Assembly (NCBI GenBank): GCA_964565715.1
Contig: CAZMGG010000222.1
Location: 1-5,203 of the forward strand
Reading direction: 5' to 3'
DNA: 5,203 nt
Source: CAZMGG01 sp964565715
GTDB lineage: Bacteria > Planctomycetota > UBA1135 > UBA2386
Made by a program: the position numbers and the translations under genes. Shown here in pieces: positions 1-4,536 of this stretch; position 1 is the first letter of the stretch, and each line of letters begins with the position of its first letter. Under the pieces are notes generated by a model, which made no database searches, was not told the origin of the DNA, and saw nothing but the letters and a program-made list of their open reading frames with translations.

Positions 1-161
1 TCCCACTCGGCCAGGGTCAGATCGAGCTCGCGGCCACCCAGGCGCACGCGGAACACCAGCGATCGCCGCTCGACATGGTGAACGCCAGCGTGAATGCGCA
101 GCGGCACGCCTGCCGCCGTGGTGGCTTCGCAGTCATGGAAGGCATAGCGCTCGACGGTCAT
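1..161 (-). CDS. Hypothetical protein, 5' part only (runs off left edge)
   Basis: On the minus strand an open frame starts with ATG at 161-159 and stays open to base 1, giving the first 53 residues (MTVERYAFHDCEATTAAG...). Codons end mostly in G or C, as in the other convincing genes. The visible part has an HDCE motif at residues 9-12, histidines at 24, 28 and 29, and then an alternating charged/hydrophobic stretch (LVFRVRLGGRELDLTL, about residues 35-50) that looks like beta strands. I do not recognise the family. The frame is closed by a stop at 206-204 and no other ATG lies between, so 161 is the best start, although no clear Shine-Dalgarno sequence precedes it. The gene is transcribed away from the rest of the window and shares a 671-base divergent region with the ORF at 833. 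Confidence 0.6.
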   Translation of the reverse strand, partial: MTVERYAFHDCEATTAAGVPLRIHAGVHHVERRSLVFRVRLGGRELDLTLAEW

Positions 162-202
162 GGTCAGGGCGGAACCGGTCTGCAGGAGATGTTGATCCGC
201 CC

Positions 203-208
203 ACTATA
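203..208 (-). promoter_or_regulatory. Possible -10 element for the minus-strand gene at 161
   Basis: On the minus strand this reads TATAGT, one mismatch from the TATAAT consensus, about 40 bases upstream of the ATG at 161. No good -35 hexamer is present at the usual 16-18 base spacing, so this is only a candidate. Confidence 0.25.
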
Positions 209-290
209 CGAACCGTCAGCCTGCCCGCACGCCCAGCAACTGGGCAGCGCCACGTTCCGGGCCCCCGACGTGGAGGACTCGGAATCGATT

Positions 291-330
291 GCCCGCCCAA
301 GCGTCGGCCGAGCCGGTCGCTTGGGCGGGC
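291..330. repeat. Perfect 13-bp inverted repeat
   Basis: GCCCGCCCAAGCG at 291-303 is the exact reverse complement of 318-330, around a 14-base loop. One more T-A pair (290/331) extends the stem to 14 bp. No T-run follows on either strand, so it is not a typical intrinsic terminator. It lies about 130 bases upstream of the minus-strand start at 161 and could be a regulator binding site or an RNA structure in a leader. Confidence 0.6.
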
Positions 331-345
331 ATTGCCGCGATGAGA

Positions 346-374
346 CCTCGGGTCCGTTGCCGACCGAGGGACCC
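346..374. repeat. Two mutually exclusive short stems
   Basis: CCTCGGGTC (346-354) can pair with GACCGAGG (362-369) with one bulge. GGGTCC (350-355) can instead pair with GGACCC (369-374). The two stems share bases and cannot form together. Short alternative stems arise easily in GC-rich DNA, so significance is uncertain. Confidence 0.25.
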
Positions 375-461
375 CGTCCGATACTGACGTGGCTTCCTGC
401 GGACATCGCGTCTGCTCAGCCTTCATCGGTGGCTCCGGTCGCCCTGAAGTCCAGCCCAGCT

Positions 462-484
462 GGCGTCGCAGTCGTTACCTGCCT
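462..484. repeat. 23-bp direct repeat, copy 1
   Basis: A 23-base sequence beginning GGCGTCGCAGTCGTTACC is identical to 3696-3718. Both copies lie in non-coding leader regions upstream of a gene with a GGAGAAC ribosome binding site (ATG at 833 and at 3860). Exact identity over 23 bases across 3.2 kb is not expected by chance. It may be a conserved leader element of this type of mobile element or a protein binding site. Confidence 0.6.
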
Positions 485-630
485 TGTGTCCCGTCCGGCA
501 CCTCCGTGTGCCGGGCCGATTCAGATCCATCCGGATCCGAAACCAGGAGCCGGCCATGACCCCGTGTCGTGGCCCCTCCTCGCATGCGCCGACCACGACC
601 TTCGCGTCGTGGCGCGCCCTGCGCTCACCA

Positions 631-664
631 GCCTGGCCTGATCTCGATCAGAAGCCTGGCCTGA
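631..664. repeat. 11-bp direct repeats flanking a palindrome
   Basis: GCCTGGCCTGA occurs at 631-641 and again at 654-664. Between and overlapping them lies the palindrome CTGATC-TC-GATCAG (638-651). Repeat-palindrome-repeat symmetry over 34 bases is the kind of layout seen in operators, but no family can be named from it. Confidence 0.45.
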
Positions 665-682
665 CGCACGCATCTGCCCTGG

Positions 683-798
683 CCGCGTCCTCTCGGACGC
701 GGACCTCTGCAGCTCGCGCACGCACCTGTGCGCGACGAAGCGCCTTGCCTTCCCGGCAAGGCATCCCAGACGGGGAACCCCAGTTCCCCGCCAGGGAT
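683..798 (+). promoter_or_regulatory. Array of four consecutive hairpins in the leader of ORF 833
   Basis: Four perfect stems follow each other: 683-690 with 695-702 (8 bp, loop TCTC); 714-721 with 728-735 (8 bp, loop GCACCT); 742-749 with 755-762 (8 bp, loop TTCCC); and 771-778 with 783-790 (8 bp, loop CCCA). The last is extended by an outer ATCCC/GGGAT stem (763-767 with 794-798) across a 3x3 internal loop. The array ends 34 bases before the ATG at 833. It could be a structured 5' untranslated region, an attenuator or a small RNA; no known riboswitch class is recognised. Confidence 0.5.
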
Positions 799-802
799 GG
801 GC

Positions 803-835
803 GTTCCCCTTCACCCCTGAAGGAGAACCCCCATG
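803..835 (+). promoter_or_regulatory. GTTCCC / GGAGAAC translation-initiation leader before ORF 833
   Basis: GTTCCCC (803-809) is followed by AAGGAGAAC, with GGAGAAC at 822-828, and ATG at 833, an excellent Shine-Dalgarno sequence and spacing. GTTCCCC is complementary to GGAGAAC at six of seven positions and could mask the ribosome binding site. The same arrangement precedes the genes at 1478 and 3860. Confidence 0.45.
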
Positions 836-1036
836 AGTCCCGTTCCCTGGAACCGCGCTGTCGCGCCGGTGTGTGCACTGCTGGGTGGTACCGGGCTTGC
901 CCGTGTGCCCGCCCGGCGGCCTGTCACCCTTCCGACGCTGCTCCGGCCCCGGCCCTGCACGCCCCATGCATCCATGCGCATGGTGTGCAAGGCCGCGGAC
1001 CCTCTGGCGTCCGAGCGCTGCGCGACGGTGTGCTGA
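833..1036 (+). CDS. Small hypothetical ORF, doubtful (67 aa)
   Basis: ATG at 833 has the strongest ribosome binding site of the first half of the window (GAAGGAGAAC), and the stop at 1034-1036 lies two bases before the next start at 1039, a spacing typical of translational coupling. By rough count about four fifths of third positions are G or C. The 67-residue product (MSPVPWNRAVAPVC...) is Pro/Arg/Ala-rich with five cysteines (14, 42, 52, 63 and 67) and no motif I recognise. It could be a real small protein, a leader peptide coupling translation of the next gene, or the remnant of a longer gene. The start signal is convincing; the protein is not. Confidence 0.35.
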   Translation: MSPVPWNRAVAPVCALLGGTGLARVPARRPVTLPTLLRPRPCTPHASMRMVCKAADPLASERCATVC

Positions 1037-1038
1037 CC

Positions 1039-1251
1039 ATGACGGTCGACACCTACCGCAGGCGCATCGCCTCGACGGCCATCGTGCTGGCCCGGGAGGA
1101 TCCCCTCCTGGTCAAGGAAGTCATCGCCCGGCTCCGCGCCTCGGGCGAGATCGCGGCCGACGACCTGGTCTACCTGGACCGGATCGCCGACCGCTGGATC
1201 GGCATTGCCGAGGGCCTGCGCCGAGGCGCCGCTCGCGTGCTCACGACCTGA
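1039..1251 (+). CDS. Small helical hypothetical protein (70 aa)
   Basis: The product (MTVDTYRRRIASTAIVLARE...) is almost entirely predicted helix: an N-terminal Arg-rich segment, a helix with heptad-like hydrophobics (LLVKEVIARLRASGEI), a DDLVYLDRIADRW segment and a basic C-terminus. Codons end overwhelmingly in G or C, unlike the sequence upstream in the same frame, which supports starting at 1039 rather than at any of the upstream ATGs in this long open frame. No good Shine-Dalgarno sequence precedes 1039, and the preceding ORF stops two bases upstream, so translation may be coupled to it. I do not recognise the family. Size and composition suit a small ICE protein or a regulator lacking an obvious helix-turn-helix. 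Confidence 0.6.
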   Translation: MTVDTYRRRIASTAIVLAREDPLLVKEVIARLRASGEIAADDLVYLDRIADRWIGIAEGLRRGAARVLTT

Positions 1252-1257
1252 AGGTCG

Positions 1258-1275
1258 CGGGCATCGAGTTGCCCG
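1258..1275 (+). terminator. Weak hairpin just after the gene ending at 1251
   Basis: CGGGCA (1258-1263) pairs with TGCCCG (1270-1275) around a 6-base loop, six bases after the stop codon. There is no T-run, so it may only stabilise the transcript's 3' end. Confidence 0.25.
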
Positions 1276-1421
1276 TCGCGGCGCCGCCGGCGGCTCGAAC
1301 TCGTGCCGATCGAGTCCTCGGGTCTCGGGGATGGTGAACCGACCGCCAGCGATGGCATCGGGACGCCATCACCCGACACCCCGTTTCCCTCGGCTTTCAG
1401 CCGTCCTCGCCATCCACCCTC

Positions 1422-1480
1422 CGGGAGTCACCGTCTCCCGTCGGGGTCGGGGTTCCCTCGCCTTCTTGGAGAACCCCATG
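1422..1480 (+). promoter_or_regulatory. Hairpin plus GTTCCC / GGAGAAC leader before the gene at 1478
   Basis: CGGGAG (1422-1427) pairs with CTCCCG (1435-1440) around TCACCGT. GTTCCC follows at 1452-1457, then GGAGAAC at 1468-1474 and ATG at 1478. This matches in order the leaders at 771-835 and 3785-3862. No promoter hexamers are clear in the 226 bases between 1251 and 1478. Confidence 0.45.
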
Positions 1481-2110
1481 AGTCATGCTTTCCCAGACAG
1501 ATCCTTCCAGAGCCCGTCACCGCGCCGCAGCACCATCGACATCGAGGAGCAGCGCGCCTGGGTCGGCTTCTACAGACGCGTCGGCCGTGACGTCGCCCTC
1601 GCCGCCGAGGTGATGGCGCAGCTCGACGGCGACGCCGAGATGAAGCGTCGCCACCTGGCGCTGTACCTGTCCTGCAAGCAGTCGCTGCGCGTCCACAAGG
1701 CGCGCCAGGCCCGCGACAAGCGCATCGGGCAGTGGCTGCGCCTGCTGGTCCAGTGGACGCTGCAGCGACCCGCAGCCTTCGTCGGCGGCGTCACGCAGAA
1801 GGCGTACCACCGCACTGCCGACGTCCTGGACGAGGCCATTGCCGCTGCACCGCCAGCCTCGCCAGCAACATCGAAGCGGGGCGCGCGCCCAGCCGCGGCC
1901 CGTGACGCCGACAGCAGGCCCGAACCGGCCGCCGCGCAGGTTCGTCAGCTGCTGGGCGATGCCGAGTTCGCCGACGCGCACGCCCGCTTCCAGCACCAGG
2001 CCGGCATGTCCCCGGCGTCGCCGGTCAGTGGCTCCGAAGGCCGCTCCGAGCGTGCCCCGGAACCTCCCGTCGACGGCCCCGCACCCGCCGTGCAGATCAG
2101 CCGGCGCTGA
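1478..2110 (+). CDS. Hypothetical helical protein with Pro/Ala-rich C-terminal half (210 aa)
   Basis: ATG at 1478 follows TTGGAGAACCCC, a good ribosome binding site; the frame is open further upstream but without coding-like codon use. After a short disordered N-terminus, residues 20-120 form a helical region (IDIEEQRAWVGFYRRVGRDV..., then a basic HKARQARDKR segment at 73-82 and an amphipathic IGQWLRLLVQW stretch at 83-93). Residues 122-152 are an Ala/Pro/Arg linker, and 154-176 form one further helix (QVRQLLGDAEFADAHARF). The rest is Pro/Ser/Ala-rich and probably disordered. There is no signal peptide or convincing membrane segment. I do not recognise a named family. The basic helical part could bind nucleic acid, but this is speculation. 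It has its own leader and a strong hairpin follows the stop, so it looks like a single-gene unit. Confidence 0.75.
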   Translation: MSHAFPDRSFQSPSPRRSTIDIEEQRAWVGFYRRVGRDVALAAEVMAQLDGDAEMKRRHLALYLSCKQSLRVHKARQARDKRIGQWLRLLVQWTLQRPAAFVGGVTQKAYHRTADVLDEAIAAAPPASPATSKRGARPAAARDADSRPEPAAAQVRQLLGDAEFADAHARFQHQAGMSPASPVSGSEGRSERAPEPPVDGPAPAVQISRR

Positions 2111-2120
2111 TCCGAAAACC

Positions 2121-2156
2121 GAACCCCGGCGCAGCCCCATCGGCTGCACCGGGTTC
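2121..2156 (+). terminator. Strong hairpin after the gene ending at 2110
   Basis: GAACCCCGGCGCAGCC (2121-2136) pairs with GGCTGCACCGGGTTC (2142-2156) around CCATC. There is one bulged C and one C-A mismatch, giving about 14 pairs. It begins 11 bases after the stop codon. The downstream sequence is GATCGCTG, with no T-run, so termination would be inefficient or factor-assisted; it may also protect the 3' end. Confidence 0.5.
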
Positions 2157-2281
2157 GATCGCTGACGTGCCTCGGCCAAGGACTGACGTCCAGCGGCCTG
2201 GCGCGACCGGCACCCCATCCAACCGCCCGCGGGCCCGCCCGCCAGGGCCGGTGTCCGCCCTCCCCACTTCGAGAGTTCCCC

Positions 2282-2953
2282 ATGCGAGACATCACCCTGA
2301 ATCCCGAGCAACGCCTGTATGTGATCGCCACCGAAGGTGGCGTGACCTGCTTCGGCTTCGACAACGCCCGCGACCATGCCCGGCAGATCGCGCAGCGCCT
2401 CGATCGTCCCGACCTGATGCCGACCGCCGACGACGCGGCCAGCCTCACCGGCTACGAGAAGTACCTCGCTGCGGTGCGTGCCTGGGGCGAGTCCGCCCAG
2501 GGCCACGCCACCTACTTCGACCCCGGCACGGACACTCGCCTGGCGAGGGTGCTGGAGACGTGCCGCCGGGACGGCCGCAAGGTGCGCTTGGTGCTGGGCG
2601 ACACCGGCACCGGCGCGAGCTGGCTCGACGAGTTCGACGTGGTCGGCACGGTCGGCCGCTCGACCGGCCTGCTGAAGGTGCCCCTGCTCGTCGAGCCGGG
2701 CGAGGCGGCCGGTACGGCCATCCTCTGTGCGCATGTGCTGGCACTGATGGACTGGGACACCGGCCTGCCCCTGTACCGCCACCCGCGCTGGCAGCCGCCG
2801 GAACTGCGCATCCGCGCCAGTGATGACGATGACCGTCCGTGGGCCGTGGTGGTGCACGAGCAGCCCGTGGCGACCTTCGACGACATCGGCAAGGCCGGTG
2901 CGTACCTCGCGTTCATGCGCGGGGCGAGCGTCGAGCCGCGCGTGTTCCGCTGA
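2282..2953 (+). CDS. Conserved ICE-type hypothetical protein (223 aa)
   Basis: This is the longest clean gene in the window. It starts at 2282 after CGAGAGTTCCCC, a weak GAGAG ribosome binding site. Upstream frame is dominated by non-coding leader. The protein opens with MRDITLNPEQRLYVIATEGG, contains a short YFDPGTDTRLARVLE segment (78-92) and a core at about 101-140 (VRLVLGDTGTGASWLDEFDV, then GTVGRSTGLLKVPLLVEPG) rich in Gly and beta-forming residues. A hydrophobic AILCAHVLALMDW stretch follows (146-158), and the protein ends TFDDIGKAGAYLAFMRGASV...VFR. From memory, proteins with this GDTxTGxSWLDE...GRSTGxLKVP core recur in PFGI-1/ICEclc-like elements and are annotated only as hypothetical. 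GDTGTG superficially resembles a P-loop but has no GK[ST], so nucleotide binding should not be assumed. A terminator follows. Confidence 0.85.
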   Translation: MRDITLNPEQRLYVIATEGGVTCFGFDNARDHARQIAQRLDRPDLMPTADDAASLTGYEKYLAAVRAWGESAQGHATYFDPGTDTRLARVLETCRRDGRKVRLVLGDTGTGASWLDEFDVVGTVGRSTGLLKVPLLVEPGEAAGTAILCAHVLALMDWDTGLPLYRHPRWQPPELRIRASDDDDRPWAVVVHEQPVATFDDIGKAGAYLAFMRGASVEPRVFR

Positions 2954-3022
2954 GCCGTCCGGTCGAACGTTCGAGACCCTTCAGACGGCGCGATCCAGAT
3001 CCACGCCAGGCCGTCACCCAGC

Positions 3023-3058
3023 ACGCCCCCGGTCCAGCACCGGGGGCGTTCCTGTTTC
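3023..3058 (+). terminator. Intrinsic terminator after the 223-aa gene
   Basis: ACGCCCCCGGT (3023-3033) is the exact complement of ACCGGGGGCGT (3039-3049) around CCAGC: an 11-bp stem, followed by TTCCTGTTTCC. Together with the position about 70 bases after the stop at 2953, and a convergent gene beyond it, this is the best terminator in the window for plus-strand transcription. The minus-strand side lacks a T-run. Confidence 0.8.
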
Positions 3059-3085
3059 CAAGGCTGCGAACGGGGCGACGGGCGC

Positions 3086-3298
3086 TCAGCGTCCGGTCAG
3101 GGACTGCACCTCACGCTCGATCAGCCAGTGCAGGAAGCGGGTGTCATCGGAGTGGCCCCAGTAGTGGGCCTTGCAGCGGCGGACGTAGGCCTGCAGGTCC
3201 GCGACGCTTCGGATGGACCCCGGCTCGATGGCGGTGATGCGGGCCAGCCGCGCCCGTTCGGGTCGGGTCAGTCGAAGCTGGTTTCCGGATCGCAGCAT
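3086..3298 (-). CDS. Small conserved-looking hypothetical protein (70 aa)
   Basis: The product is MLRSGNQLRLTRPERARLAR..., with a RITAIEPGSIRSVADLQAYV middle and an RRCKAHYWGHSDDTRFLHWL segment (40-59) rich in His and Trp, ending REVQSLTGR. Codon use is coding-like. The minus frame is open far upstream, but that is the shadow of radC; only from about 3298 is the sequence gene-like, and ATG at 3298-3296 is the natural start. Only a weak AAGG lies 11 bases upstream. The fold is probably small and all-helical, with LTRPERARLARI able to be a DNA-contacting helix (inference). It is the only minus-strand gene between plus-strand genes and converges on the terminator at 3023-3058. I recall similar short proteins near radC in ICEs, without known function. 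Confidence 0.65.
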   Translation of the reverse strand: MLRSGNQLRLTRPERARLARITAIEPGSIRSVADLQAYVRRCKAHYWGHSDDTRFLHWLIEREVQSLTGR

Positions 3299-3391
3299 GT
3301 CGGGTCGGCCTTGTCGGGAAGCCGCGCATCTTCGCGTGCCTGCGCAGGTCTGTGCACATCCGCTGCTGCCCGCGGCGAAGAAATTTCTGCA

Positions 3392-3420
3392 GTGACAGCC
3401 GAGTGCCTCTGCGGTGTCAC
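3392..3420. promoter_or_regulatory. Possible operator dyad GTGACA-N17-TGTCAC
   Basis: GTGACA (3392-3397) and TGTCAC (3415-3420) are exact inverted repeats 17 bases apart, in the most AT-rich patch of the divergent region and 13 bases or less from the palindrome at 3379-3388. Inner bases can pair partly with bulges. It may be a regulator site, or GTGACA may serve as a -35-like hexamer on either strand, although no good -10 accompanies it. Confidence 0.3.
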
Positions 3421-3552
3421 TTTTGCGGTCTGCCCGCCAAGACATCCGGGCAGGCCGTGGCCCAGCCACAACGGCGCGGCCACGCGCAGTGCGGTCATGC
3501 GAACCGTGCCACCTCCCCGCGCACCGATGCCCGACCAAGGCACGGACCCTGG

Positions 3553-3583
3553 CGCCCTTTGCGCGGGCAAGCGCGGCAAAGGC
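3553..3583. repeat. Bulged hairpin
   Basis: GCCCTTTGCGCG at the left pairs with CGCGGCAAAGGC at the right, with one bulge on each side, around GGCAAG. It lies about 280 bases upstream of radC. There is no T-run after it; function unknown. Confidence 0.35.
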
Positions 3584-3649
3584 TCTGTCGCTGGCACCAC
3601 CCCGGTTGAATCCACGGCGCCGATGGCGCAGACTTGCCGGGCTCACACC

Positions 3650-3666
3650 CACTCCCGACAGGAGTG
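3650..3666 (+). repeat. Short hairpin upstream of the 23-bp repeat
   Basis: CACTCC (3650-3655) pairs with GGAGTG (3661-3666) around CGACA, followed by TTTCCG and an ATG at 3673. The right arm also contains an AGGAG that could act as a ribosome binding site for that ATG, but the frame (MPTEPAAAASQSLP...) runs out of frame into radC and does not look like a gene. Confidence 0.35.
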
Positions 3667-3695
3667 TTTCCGATGCCGACCGAACCGGCGGCAGC

Positions 3696-3718
3696 GGCGT
3701 CGCAGTCGTTACCTGCCT
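3696..3718. repeat. 23-bp direct repeat, copy 2
   Basis: This is identical to 462-484. Here it lies 142 bases upstream of radC and is followed immediately by the perfect palindrome GATGATCATC (3721-3730). Flanks of the two copies are otherwise dissimilar, so the repeat itself appears to be the conserved unit. Confidence 0.6.
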
Positions 3719-3784
3719 CGGATGATCATCTGAGCCACCGTGCCGGCCACGTTCCGTCGTGTGTCTGCACATCCTTCCCTTGCG

Positions 3785-3862
3785 GGGACACCAGTCCCTT
3801 GCCTGTGAAGGAGGGGAACGGCGTTCCCGTCTTCCTTTTCGCCACGAGAGGAGAACGCCATG
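3785..3862 (+). promoter_or_regulatory. Hairpins plus GTTCCC / GGAGAAC leader of radC
   Basis: GGGAC (3785-3789) pairs with GTCCC (3794-3798) around ACCA. Then GGGAAC (3814-3819) pairs with GTTCCC (3823-3828) around GGC. GGAGAAC follows at 3850-3856 and ATG at 3860. GTTCCC can pair either with the upstream GGGAAC or, imperfectly, with GGAGAAC, which contains the Shine-Dalgarno sequence. The order of elements matches the leaders at 771-835 and 1422-1480. Confidence 0.5.
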
Positions 3863-4492
3863 AACTTCCACCCTTTCCAGGGTCTTCAAGATCTGCCGGA
3901 CCTGCCCGATGCCGCCCATGCGTCTCGGGAGGACCTGGTGGCAGAGATGCTGGGCCTGCAGGCCCACCCATTGCCAGGCCCGACGCCGGCAGCGCTGCGC
4001 GTCAGCGACCGGGAGACGCCCCACGAGGACCCGGCCACGCAGCAGCTCCTGACGCGCCGACTCGGTGTCGCCCGCGAGCTGCTGATGCGCGAGCTGCGCG
4101 ATCGGATGGCGCAGGGGCCGGTGATGTCGTCGCCCCAGGTCCTGCGGGACTGGCTGCGACTGCGCTGCGCGGGCCTGCAGCACGAGGTCTTCCTCGCGCT
4201 CTACCTGGATGCCAACCACCGGCTGATCACCCACGAGGAGGTGTTCCGAGGCACGCTCACCCAGACCTCGGTGTACCCGCGGGAACTGGTCAAGAGTGCC
4301 CTGGCCCGCAACGCCGCCGCGATCGCGGTGGCCCACAACCACCCGAGCGGCCAGGCCGAGCCGAGCCGCGCGGACGAGTTCCTGACGCAGACGCTGAAGT
4401 CGGCGCTGGCGCTGGTGGACATCCGCCTGATCGACCACTTCGTCGTCGCCGGCGACCAGTGCGTCAGCTTCGCGGAGCGCGGACTGCTCTGA
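3860..4492 (+). CDS. radC: RadC family protein with JAB/MPN domain (210 aa)
   Basis: The C-terminal 100 residues are a clear RadC-type JAB (JAMM/MPN) domain. The acidic strand is HEEVFRGTL (125-133), followed by the metal-site signature HNHPSG at 159-164 with S169 and D172 (HxHPSGx5SxxD), and the RadC terminal SFAERGLL. The JAMM metal ligands H159, H161 and D172 and the Glu at 126/127 are all present, so the metal site looks intact. VYPRELVKSALARNAAAIAV is the usual preceding segment. The N-terminal 85 residues do not show the helix-hairpin-helix of chromosomal RadC and contain a Pro/Ala-rich stretch. Despite the historical name, a DNA-repair role for RadC is not supported in E. coli, and the function in mobile elements is unknown. 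The start at 3860 follows GAGAGGAGAACGCC, an excellent ribosome binding site. Confidence 0.95.
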   Translation: MNFHPFQGLQDLPDLPDAAHASREDLVAEMLGLQAHPLPGPTPAALRVSDRETPHEDPATQQLLTRRLGVARELLMRELRDRMAQGPVMSSPQVLRDWLRLRCAGLQHEVFLALYLDANHRLITHEEVFRGTLTQTSVYPRELVKSALARNAAAIAVAHNHPSGQAEPSRADEFLTQTLKSALALVDIRLIDHFVVAGDQCVSFAERGLL

Positions 4493-4536
4493 CGCCATGT
4501 GCGGCAGTCACGCCCTGCACGACCCAGCCGCGAGAA

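Larger units (their letters stand above)
162..832. other. 671-base region without a convincing gene; structured divergent leader
   Basis: Open frames cross this stretch on both strands, but none combines a ribosome binding site with coding-like codon use over its length. It holds a 13-bp inverted repeat (291-330), a pair of competing short stems (346-374), one copy of a 23-bp repeat (462-484), a direct-repeat/palindrome cluster (631-664) and four consecutive hairpins (683-798). An ATG at 556 has a fair AGGAG eight bases upstream (residues MTPCRGPSS...), but its frame runs on through the hairpins and into the gene at 1039, and codon use decays after about 25 codons; it is at most a leader peptide. 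The region is probably the divergent promoter and 5' leader of the plus-strand cluster. Confidence 0.5.
3299..3859. other. 561-base region without a convincing gene, upstream of radC and the minus-strand gene
   Basis: Several open frames cross this region on both strands, but none pairs a ribosome binding site with coding-like codon use that ends sensibly. It holds a palindrome AGAAATTTCT (3379-3388) in an AT-richer patch, a GTGACA/TGTCAC dyad (3392-3420), a bulged hairpin around GCGCGGGCAAGC (3553-3583), a small hairpin (3650-3666), the second copy of the 23-bp repeat (3696-3718) and the radC leader hairpins (3785-3828). It serves as the divergent control region for the minus-strand gene at 3298 and for radC. 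Confidence 0.5.

Noticed and set aside
75..641. 188-codon plus-strand open frame
   Set aside because: It is antisense to the gene at 1-161, has no ribosome binding site and no recognisable or coding-like sequence.
484..1251. Long plus-strand frame (255 codons) ending with the 70-aa gene
   Set aside because: Only the last 70 codons (from 1039) have coding-like codon use; the upstream part crosses four hairpins and has no consistent composition. Treated as leader plus a short gene.
2229..2238. Perfect palindrome GCGGGCCCGC upstream of the 223-aa gene
   Set aside because: Ten-base palindromes made only of G and C are expected often at this base composition; nothing else marks the site.
2668..2690. 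GDTGTG in the 223-aa protein as a Walker A motif
   Set aside because: The motif (at 2602-2619) lacks the GK[ST] of a P-loop, and no Walker B partner is seen.
2164..2823. 218-codon plus-strand frame overlapping the 223-aa gene
   Set aside because: Arg/Pro-rich shadow frame; the conserved-looking protein is in the frame starting at 2282.
1517..2857. 446-codon minus-strand open frame
   Set aside because: It is antisense to two convincing plus-strand genes and to the leader between them; low-complexity Arg/Ala/Gly-rich translation is typical of the reverse of GC-rich genes.
3086..4498. 470-codon minus-strand open frame
   Set aside because: The upstream 400 codons are the antisense of radC and its leader; only the final 70 residues (3298-3086) look like a protein.
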